From contig NC_079969.1 of assembly GCF_029852145.1 (NCBI RefSeq), forward strand, positions 7,998,001 to 8,062,000: a DNA stretch of 64,000 nucleotides, given 5' to 3'. Origin of the DNA: Microplitis mediator (lineage: Eukaryota; Arthropoda; Insecta; Hymenoptera; Braconidae). The notes under the pieces were generated by a model. The model worked only from the letters and a program-made list of their open reading frames with translations. It searched no databases and was not told the origin of the DNA. The translations under genes and the position numbers were made by a program. Of the stretch, positions 10,601 to 17,868 are shown in pieces. Each line of letters opens with the position of its first letter. Position 1 is the stretch's first letter.

Positions 10601-10720
10601 TATTAAATTATTTGAATATTTAATTAATTAATTGATTAATTTTACCACTAGGATAATATCGATACACTAGGTGATGAAATAGCAAAATTAACAATCCAAA
10701 ATCAAAAAATTTCAAAGTGA
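4652..10720 (+). CDS. CCDC186: coiled-coil domain-containing protein 186 (CCCP-1 homolog), five coding exons
   Basis: Coding exons are 4652-4769, 5485-6197, 7163-8794, 10425-10574 and 10652-10720. All junctions are GT-AG, the phases agree, and the sum is 2682 nt (893 aa plus stop), close to the known animal length of about 900. Residues 1-245 are Asn/Asp-rich and low complexity. From about residue 255 to the end the protein is nearly continuous coiled coil. Family hallmarks are LKWTQTKLKSETQLHKET (mid-protein) and the C-terminal block GGIMASVYHQRVSDDN, then TLELSLEINQKLQAVLEDALLKNITLK across exons 4-5. In animals this Rab2-interacting protein acts at the trans-Golgi/endosome in dense-core vesicle cargo sorting. 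Intron sizes are 715, 965, 1630 and 77 nt. Early exon 3 (about 7163-7800) is richer in C-ending codons and CpG than the rest. Confidence 0.93.
5038..5285. repeat. two copies of a TTTTTTGTAGAG...CTCTACAA hairpin motif
   Basis: Within CCDC186 intron 1 the sequence TTTTTTGTAGAGTATTAAAT followed by TCTCTACAA (about 5040-5070) recurs in weaker form near 5238-5270. The same motif appears in unrelated positions (23190-23240, 23370-23410, 30185-30240, 30575-30625, 63920), so this is a dispersed repeat rather than part of the gene. Confidence 0.5.
6270..7140. repeat. tandem array of a GTGGCCCATTTTACCCC motif in CCDC186 intron 2
   Basis: About nine degenerate units spaced 80-125 bp apart, each opening with a form of GTGGTCCATTTTACCCC (near 6281, 6375, 6455, 6544, 6670, 6785, 6897, 7003 and 7112) followed by A/T-rich filler. 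The array fills almost the whole intron and ends 23 bp before the exon 3 acceptor. The motif is the complement of the GGGGCAAAATGGACCA seen in transposon-like repeats near 53770-53900. Confidence 0.7.
8972..9427. mobile_element. piggyBac-type MITE (456 bp)
   Basis: The ends are CCGGTCAGCACTCACGT and its complement ACGTGAGTGCTGACGGG, directly flanked by TTAA on both sides (8968-8971 and 9428-9431). TTAA duplication plus CC(C/G)-starting ends is the piggyBac signature. The interior is A/T-rich with a GC-richer right half and holds no transposase frame. It lies in CCDC186 intron 3. Confidence 0.8.
9466..10070 (-). mobile_element. possible LTR-retrotransposon remnant
   Basis: A stretch of clearly higher GC and different texture from its surroundings, inside CCDC186 intron 3. 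Read on the minus strand, TCATGGCGCCCGAAAAACTC at about 9935 resembles an LTR end followed by a primer-binding site of the TGGCGCCC kind. Upstream of it lies an AATAAT-containing segment that could be the LTR. Downstream, short broken frames at 9466-9805 show no family I can name. No second LTR is seen. This could instead be another repeat type. Confidence 0.3.
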
Positions 10721-11257
10721 CAACCGGATGAAACTCCAGGAAATTACGAAAAAAATATTAAAATTAATAATAATAACAATATTGATCATAATAATAATAC
10801 TAATCATATTCCTAACAATAATAATTACAATAATTATTATCGTAGAAATATAAGTATCCATAAGTATTATAATTATGATTAATCATTATTTAATCAAAGC
10901 AGTCTCTTATTTATTTAAAAAAAAAATTTTAACTAAACATTGTTGTTATAAACAACCGAGTTTAAAATTTTATTTTATTTATTTTTTGTTTTTATTTATT
11001 GATGTAAATACATATACATTTATTTATTAATAAATACTTTATTTTATATTTATTATTTGATTTATTAAATTAATAATTACGATAATTAATTGATTAAATG
11101 CCTAATATTGGAGTGTAAGAATGCAAATATAAATAAACATTTAATTGTATTATTAATTAATTATATTGATGATTAATAATTATATTGTTTTTTTATGCAG
11201 ATCAGGTTTTCATCATTTTCTACTTTACCTGCTTTTATTTCTTACCGACTAATGGCC
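10721..11257. other. CCDC186 3'UTR and AT-rich spacer
   Basis: Immediately after the CCDC186 stop comes a simple AAT/ATT-rich 3'UTR. Several AATAAA-like hexamers lie between about 11027 and 11045, a likely polyadenylation region. I see no further gene up to 11257. Confidence 0.5.
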
Positions 11258-11305
11258 GCTTTAGTTTAGCGCCGAGACTCGGATTTGAACACTAGACCCC
11301 TAATC
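11258..11305 (-). repeat. tRNA-derived SINE remnant, cut by a MITE
   Basis: On the minus strand this reads GTGTTCAAATCCGAGT, a Pol III B-box-like T-arm. Joining the sequence across the foldback element at 11308-11879 continues a tRNA-like arm, suggesting that the MITE inserted into an older tRNA-derived repeat. It is short and degenerate. Confidence 0.3.
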
Positions 11306-11307
11306 TA

Positions 11308-11879
11308 CACGGAAAGAACAAGATGATACTGGCTACCATCTCAGATTATACTTAGTTACATCTGAGGTAAAAAAAATTTTTAGATAGTACCCAGTATAAT
11401 CTAGATTATACTGAGCTGCATCTAGATTATACTCAGTTTCGTCCCAGATGTCACTCAGTAACATCTCAAATTATACAGCGCTAGATTATACTGGTTTTCA
11501 TCCTAGATCAGTACTATCTGAGATTTAACTGCCATTTTTTTTCTAGAGCTTGCGTATCTAGTGTACTGAATGCGCATGCGCTAGGAAAAATGACTGAGTT
11601 GTAACTGAGTTAAATCTCAGATAGTACTGAGTATAATCTGAGATGGTACTGAGTATAATCCAGATGTATGTGGTTACCATCTAGGATGAAAACCATAATA
11701 ATGTAGCGCTGTATAATTAAAGATGTTACTGAGTAACATCTGGAATGACACTGAGTATAATCTAGATGCAACTCAGTATAATCCAGAATATACTGGGTAC
11801 TATCTAAATTTTTTTTTTACCTCAGATATAACTGAGTATAATCTGAGATGGTAGCCAGTATCATCTCGTTCTTTCCGTG
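11308..11879. mobile_element. long foldback MITE, CACGGAAAGAAC family (572 bp), TA target
   Basis: It starts CACGGAAAGAACAAGATGAT and ends with the complement ATCTCGTTCTTTCCGTG. TA is present on both sides (11306-11307, 11880-11881). The arms extend for over 200 bp, dense in alternating CTCAGATTATACT and AGTATAATCTGAGAT words. At the centre is a perfect palindrome TGCGCATGCGC (11571-11581). There is no ORF. It lies between CCDC186 and OR-1. Confidence 0.9.
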
Positions 11880-12246
11880 TACTAAGAATGCTAGTGTTCT
11901 TAGGGTCCGTTCATAAAATACGTCACACAAAATTTTACCTTTTTAGACCCCCCTCCCCCCCTCGTCACACTATGACACATTTTCTGCGACCCTCCCTATC
12001 AATACTACGTCACAAATGACAGATTCCCTTCCATTATGACGGAAATATATACGTAGAAATATTTATTTATTTACAAATATGAAACGAATGACTTTCTATC
12101 GTAACAAATAAATATGAAAAATTTTTTGAAGGGTTAATACACTGAGCTACATACTTTTCCATGGCAGTATTTTCTTTCAGTGTATTTTTAATGTTTTATT
12201 ATTGTCATTAATTAATTAACAGAATTTTTTTTTGCTCGGTTTATAG

Positions 12247-12252
12247 TTTATT
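12247..12252 (-). terminator. poly(A) signal of OR-1
   Basis: AATAAA on the minus strand, 53 nt after the OR-1 stop. OR-2 has one at the homologous place (17816-17821). Confidence 0.5.
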
Positions 12253-12304
12253 CATTATAAATATATATAAATTCTATTAACTATCTGATATATTTGATGA
12301 ATTG

Positions 12305-15230
12305 CTATTCTTTTTGATGAAGAAGATTGTACGCCGAGTAAGAAAATTTAATGAGCTGAAGGATAAAATTATGAAATTATATTGATAATTGTCGAAATAA
12401 TTATTTTATTAACAAAAAAAAAAATACTAACCTTAGTGAATGAGTCTAAGGAAAGTTCAATCAAGTAACCACTGGTAAATTTTATTGGTAAAATAGACTG
12501 AGTTTTCATAAATAATAAATCTTTTTTAGTTTTATTTGTCAAAACTTGCCAATTCATTTTATAAATTGCTGAACTTATTCCTGAACTCTTTAAAGAATTA
12601 GCTTTATGATTATTATAAATATATATGTAGGGAGGGGGGGCCAGGGCACGGTGCCGCGACTATTAAACCGTGGACAGTTCAACCTAGCGACATTTCAACC
12701 GACAAAAAATCCCTGATCAAATATCCGAAGACATTTAATCCGATAGACAAAATATCCCCGGACTAAATATTTAAGAGACAAAAAATCCGTGACAAAATAT
12801 CCTGTCGATAATCTTATTCAGAAAAATATATTTTAAGTGAAAAAATAATTTATAGTTTTCGATAAACGGGTACTGTACCATTCCAAACATATGTGTTTAC
12901 CTATTTCCAAAATAATACCCTCCCAAAATCTTTGAAAAAAGGGCACAGTACGATTTCAAGCATATGTGTTGACCTATTTCCAACTGGTTTCGTTCCTGGC
13001 GATACCAACATGGTCTGGGTTCGATTCCCAGTTCGAGCTATCTATATTTTTCTCAATTTATCTATAAATTGTCTTATTGAAAAGGTTAATTGTAAGTTTA
13101 GGTTTCACTATATTTAAAAAACAATATGATACTGTACATGTTAAAATTTAAAGTTTTCGTTTAAATGTTTGAATATTGTTTGGTTTCATCGTTTTCAGTT
13201 GAAATGTCGCTAGGTTAAACTGTCGTTTGGTTGAAGTGTCCACGGTTGAAGTGTCGTTCGGTTGAACTGTCTTCGGTTTAAATGTTACAGAACCCCAGAG
13301 CACGATCGACCTCCTCAAAAATTCCGCCAGAAAAAATAATTTTTTTTTTTCACCGTCATATTTTCATGAGTTTGATATATTTTTTTCACCAAGTTTCAAA
13401 GCGATAAGAGTTATTCGGGGCACGACGGACCCCCTAAATAATTAAAAAAAAATTCCATAACTTAGATTTATGAGTTCGATATAATTTACAAGTTTCCTCT
13501 TTAATAAAAATATTTTTTTGGTTAAAAAAGAAAATTTTTTTCGTTCAATTATTTTTAAGAGGTTGTCCGTCTTGCCCGAAAAAAACTATTTTTTTTTCTT
13601 AAAATTATGATGAATATTTTAGAGATAATTAAAAAAAATTTGTACCCGCACAGAAAAAAAGGTTGACTTGGCCCAAGATAATTTTTGTCTTCATTTTTTT
13701 ATTAACTCTGTAAAGAATCAGCTTCATGATTATTATAAATATATATGTATGAGAGACCAGGGCAAGACGGACCCCCTAAAAAATTAGGAAAAAAATTTTT
13801 TCCATAATCTATATATATGAGTTTGATGTAATTTACAAGTTTCCTCTTCAATGAAAATATATTTTTTGTTAAAAAAGAAATTTTTTTGTTTAATCATTTT
13901 CGCGAAGATGTCCGTCGTTCCCTGAAAAAAATTATTTTTTTTTTTTCAATCGTTTCGAGCAATCGTTAAATATCAACATTGAGACTTGACCTTGTTATCT
14001 CTAATGTTTTATGGAGTCATAAAGAAATTTTGACGGTGTCCGAGTCAAAAATAAAAATTGATTTACACTTGGTCGTCTTAAATATTTTATTAAAAGTATA
14101 TTTTAAAATAAATGTTTAACCTCTATTATTACTTCGTTGCCATACCAGCAGAACAAGAAAATTTGTGTTAACATGCACCCTAGATAAACGACGATAAATA
14201 TAAACTCAGGGCTCATGACAGCCAATTTTGTTAGTAGTTGAATGCACAGACAAAGTATCAAAGAACTTGAAAGATATTGCAAGAATATTATTGGGGCAAA
14301 TAAATCATTAGATTCTTGCGAAAATCTGTATCAGAAAAAAGCAGTTCATAAAACAATTATACTAATAATTGAGTTGGAATAAACTTAACTGTAAAATAAT
14401 CCAGTGATGATGAATGCATTGTTTGATAAATTTATGTTCGCACTCTCTTATTGTGCAAACCGATCCATTAATTTTATTATTGAGTTTTTCTCTATTAATT
14501 ATTTCAACAAAATTCTCTAGACGATTTTTCAAAATTTGTAACTGACTGCAATTTTGTAACAAAACGCCGTAAACAACCGTGTCAAACGAAAATCCAATCA
14601 TTGCGACATAACAATGAGCGATGTTTTGATGAAAATATGCAACCCAAAATCCGGTGCTGTTGTCATGTCGATAAGGGAACCAGCCATTGAAAGGAAGCGT
14701 TTTTGTGGGAATATTTTCTAAAATCGAAGCACCTGTGACAGCAAATACTGCACCACATACCAAACCTCCATACTTCTTGACGATGTTTCTATGGTTAAAC
14801 AAAAATACCTTGAACAGAGATATTAATTTTAAAAAGTAATACTTTAGGTAAGTAGAAAAAATAATACAAACTTTGCTTTTTTATCGTACTTGAATTGTAT
14901 CTTAGCTTCTTTAGCGCATCGTACTCTGCAAATATTTATGTCTAATAGATTAATGATTTTTATTATTTCATTACGTTTCATTGTAACAAGAGCTAGTTTC
15001 GAACAGACGACAATTAATGTAAATGACATTGACATATTATGAACAATATCTTCGATATTTGACGTGTAAAATAAATCTATTATACAAGACATGCAAAAAG
15101 TGACTAATGTTACGGCGACTGTGAAAGTATACATATTATATAACTTTCCTTTTATGCTTGTACCCCACTTGAGTGGTTTCCACCCGCCGAAGTACTCGAG
15201 TATCATGAAACTATAGGGAAGAATTTTCAT
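12305..15230 (-). CDS. odorant receptor OR-1 (7tm_6), intact
   Basis: Five coding exons on the minus strand: 15230-14868, 14808-14390, 14325-14121, 12587-12432 and 12355-12305; 1194 nt, 397 aa. Introns are 59, 64, 1533 and 76 nt. The layout matches insect ORs, which are seven-transmembrane, inverted-topology channels working with Orco in the dendrites of olfactory neurons. TM1-2 lie in exon 1, TM3-4 in exon 2, and TM5-6 in exon 3 with the hallmark FLFCWYGNEV. The conserved Y-x-x-W motif (IYKMNWQVL) opens exon 4, and TM7 spans exons 4-5 ending SYSAYNLLHQKE. The exon 2 donor is GTTAAGT, splitting a Gln codon as in all nine copies. Intron 3 carries a 644-bp insertion (12651-13294). The ligand cannot be inferred. 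Confidence 0.92.
12651..13294. mobile_element. insertion in OR-1 intron 3 with GGTTGAANTGTC subterminal repeats
   Basis: The homologous intron of OR-2 lacks this block. It is flanked by CCAGGGCACG (12641-12650) and CCAGAGCACG (13295-13304), a likely target duplication with one mismatch. Both sides carry inverted runs of words such as GTTCAACCTAGCGACATTTC at the left and GAAATGTCGCTAGGTT at the right. A tRNA-like SINE piece (about 12985-13115) lies inside. There is no coding potential. Confidence 0.7.
12985..13115 (+). repeat. tRNA-derived SINE fragment
   Basis: CTGGGTTCGATTCCCAG (T-arm with perfect 5-bp stem) followed by GAGCTATCTATATTTTTCTC and a body ending TTGTCTTATTGAAAAGG. The same head and body occur in the reverse direction at 59560-59992. 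The 5' half of the tRNA domain is missing here, so it is not a tRNA gene. Confidence 0.65.
13305..14118. repeat. GGGCACGACGGACCCCC-type repeats in OR-1 intron 3
   Basis: The remainder of the TA-site element intact in OR-2 (18191-18602), present here in scrambled duplicate. GACGGACCCCCTAAA words occur near 13421 and 13768, and AAGATGTCCGTCGTTCCCTG occurs near 13911. A second copy of the exon 4-proximal sequence TTATAAATATATATGTA is at about 13733. No gene is seen. Confidence 0.5.
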
Positions 15231-15800
15231 GTTGACTCGACGAAAATTTATTTAATAATGAGGGGTAGTGTTACTGGAGGTATATAACTTACAGAAATAT
15301 ATAATAAAATATCAAGGGATAGAGAAAGTTACGGCAAAACGTTTATGAAAATTACTATCTAGAGAAAATGTCATATGTCTATGAATAAATAATGACTTTC
15401 TATGCGTAGTAGATACAACCGGTTTTCTATTCCTTCCAACCCTTTTTCTATTTCGACTTTTGTTCTTAGAATAAGAACCGAACATTGCTACCCCGTAATC
15501 ATAGACAGTGCAGTAGAGAGATCGATGCGTGGTATAGATGATACTTATTATAATGATAGCTTCCGACATTCGCCGAATTCAGTTTTTGTCTTCGACGTAC
15601 GACAATATTTAACTCTATCATTTTATTGACTTTCATTTCCAGAATTTGACTTCCAAGGGTTTGTATTTATTTTGTTACCGTGGAGACAAAGTTAAATTTA
15701 TATTATCTATGTATGACACTCATGTATATATTCAGTGTAAGCTCGGATATATTAGATGAAATATAAAATAAATTTCGCAGAGTTTATTCTTATCGAATGT
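15231..15800 (-). promoter_or_regulatory. conserved upstream module of OR-1
   Basis: The reference copy of the block found before all nine ORs. A probable 57-nt 5'UTR intron (15292-15236) has a perfect donor GTAAGTTATA and an acceptor CGTCGAG five bases before the ATG. Farther up is GTTACCGTGGAGAC at 15674-15687, 12 of 14 matches to an RFX X-box (GTTNCCATGGNAAC), 444 nt from the ATG. Open frames of 85 codons (minus) and 75 codons (plus) cross the block but do not look selected as protein. Confidence 0.65.
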
Positions 15801-16500
15801 TTTTATGTGTAATATTGTAGCACCACGTACATTTATTGAATAAGATTCAGCATTGAAAGGTCATTAAGTGTTTAACCATCGCTGAGTGTCATCAATAGTA
15901 AAAAATTAATGAAATTTGTTCTACAGAAAAAGTTGGCGGTCCAAATATTATATTTTGAAAAACAAAAAGTTATATATTTTATTTGGGTTTTCAAAACTCG
16001 GATATCAATTAAGTGCCATCGTTTAAAAATACAATCATCGCCAGCATTATCATCTACAGACTTTAATTCATAGTGTTTTTTCGCTCGATAATAATTGTGC
16101 GATATTATAAATAATTAAATAAAATTAGTAATATTATTTTTTATAATTTCACCTAACACACCACGTGTAGGGAGCGAGGTCTCACATTAGATTATAATCT
16201 CGACTAACTTCCACAAGTATATGAATCTATAGTCTAGTCGCAAAGAAAAAAACAATATTAATTTAAAACATAACTCGTTTAAATTTTTAAACTGAAAAAG
16301 AAAAAAAGACAAGAATCACTTCTTATTAGTATAAACAAACTTAAACAGAATAAAATAAAATAAATATTTAAAATATAATATTTTAAATGAATATTTAAAT
16401 ATTTAATTGATATTTTAAATATTTAAATATTTTTAATAAAATTAATAATAGATTGATTTTTCAGCCACTTATAATATAGCGCGAAAATGTGATAAAAATA
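15801..16500. other. AT-rich spacer, no gene seen
   Basis: The intergenic remainder between the OR-1 upstream module and the repeats to its right. AT-rich; I see no ORF of interest, no RNA gene and no clear element ends. Confidence 0.5.
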
Positions 16501-16544
16501 CTGTCAGCCTTCTGTAGCTTACGACTGGGTTAAGAATGTTTTTT

Positions 16545-16890
16545 AATCATCGGCAAACCATCGATAATCATTGATCGGTCTACCATCGGCTGGATGACTG
16601 GCCGATTGTCTAACCAGTGTCTTTGTTACGAAATCCATGGGCCGGTTATCGAATATTACTGGCTCATTAATGTAATTCGATCATTGGCCAACCAAGGTTA
16701 CCTCTTGATCGGCCAACCATTGGCTGAATGACTGGCCAAGTGTATCACTGGCGATTTCGATACAAGATCCATAGGCTACTCGTCAACCATTAATGGCCCA
16801 AGACTGGTATTTTGATCATCGACCAATGATTGCAAGCCATTAATAGGCATCATCGGCATTGTATGCCTGGTGGTTCCTACACGGGTACTT
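16545..16890. repeat. GGCCGATTGTCTAACCA-type internal repeats
   Basis: Two imperfect direct copies (about 16588-16675 and 16718-16800) share GGCTG.ATGACTGGCC and a later ATCCATGGGC/ATCCATAGGC word, and TTGGCCAACCA-like words recur on both strands. GC-richer than the surroundings, with no ORF. It is probably the inside of an unrecognised element. Confidence 0.45.
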
Positions 16891-16904
16891 ATTCATTTTT
16901 CGGC

Positions 16905-17812
16905 TGATTGTCTATGCCTGGGGCAAATTTGGCCACTAAAAATATTTGAAAATAATATTTTTTTTTTATTTGATAAATTTTTTAAATAAAGCAAAGTTAT
17001 ATCCATAATCTAAAAAATTAAAAAACACGTTTTTTTGGATAAAAATAATGATAAATTAGAAATGTAGATTTGTTTTTTTTTATTAAATAACAATTAGTAC
17101 TTCATTAATCTATATAATTTCTAACATTAAACAACAGAGCAATGACATTACCTATAATTTATCATAATTCGTTAAGAACGTAACGAAAATAAAATTTTTA
17201 AATGGAATATTAAATTACATGAAGCGTGTAATAAATTAATTCTTACAGTATTCACAAATATACTCATCGGAATAATATTCATCTGCACAGGAATCATGAG
17301 ACCATTTCTTACAATTTTTACATTGAATCCGCGATTCCTTAGATTCGGAATAAAGTCCACTGCAATAAAGGCAGTTAAAATCTTCAGTTTTAACTTTGAA
17401 ACAATTTGTTTTATGTTTTAGACATTATTTTATTTTTGCTAAATCCAGGTGTTTTCTACTTTATTTTGGCGGCAATTTTAAATTCAAATTCAATTATATT
17501 GCAATAGTTGTGAAAAAATCATTAAAATCAAATTTTTTTTAGTAAGTGTGGGAACGATTTATTACACCTTACGAAATTTTTTTTGAATAATATAAAAGTA
17601 GATGTAGTTGTCAAGAGAAAGAAATACATTCTTAACGTTGAAAACAATTTTACGAAACCAAAAAAAAAATTTTTTTCTTAAAGTTTCGGTAAAATATCCG
17701 TGAAATTTTTCAAGATAGGACAAAAGTAAACTGATTTGATAGTTGAATGCCACAAAAGTAATAACCGGTTTAGGGGGGCCGTTTCGCCCCTCTGCCCTCC
17801 CGTATGTTTATT
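16905..17812. mobile_element. degraded pogo-like element, GGGGCAAATTTGG family
   Basis: Homologous along most of its length to the element at 53640-54412: shared GGCAAATTTGG at the left, AATAACAATTAGTA, TTGTCAAGAGAAAGAAATAC and a right end GGCTTAGGGGGGCCG followed by CCCTCCC next to TA. It lies just downstream of the OR-2 3' end and encloses a transposase zinc-finger scrap (17236-17400). The left boundary is uncertain. Confidence 0.6.
17236..17400 (-). pseudogene. C-terminal zinc finger of a pogo/Tigger-like transposase
   Basis: The minus-strand frame ends at a TAA at 17236-17238. It reads CLYC, a 14-residue spacer, CKNCKKWSHDSC, a short spacer, then CEYCKN and stop. This is a PHD-like Cys/His pattern found at the C-terminus of many insect DDE_1 (pogo-type) transposases. 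The catalytic DDE part is absent nearby, so it is a fragment. Assignment rests on motif spacing. Confidence 0.5.
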
Positions 17813-17815
17813 TCA

Positions 17816-17821
17816 TTATTA
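17816..17821 (-). terminator. poly(A) signal of OR-2
   Basis: AATAAA on the minus strand 48 nt past the stop, homologous in position to the OR-1 signal. The pogo-like element begins immediately beyond it. Confidence 0.5.
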
Positions 17822-17868
17822 ATATCTATAAATATTATTAACTATCTGACATATTTGACAAATTGTTA

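Noticed and set aside
15312..15569. 85-codon minus frame (and its 75-codon plus-strand partner 15402-15629) repeated in the upstream modules as a candidate gene
   Set aside because: Broken in OR-4, OR-6 and OR-8 copies, substitutions mostly change amino acids in both frames, and the frame stops before the putative 5'UTR donor. Better explained as conserved regulatory DNA.
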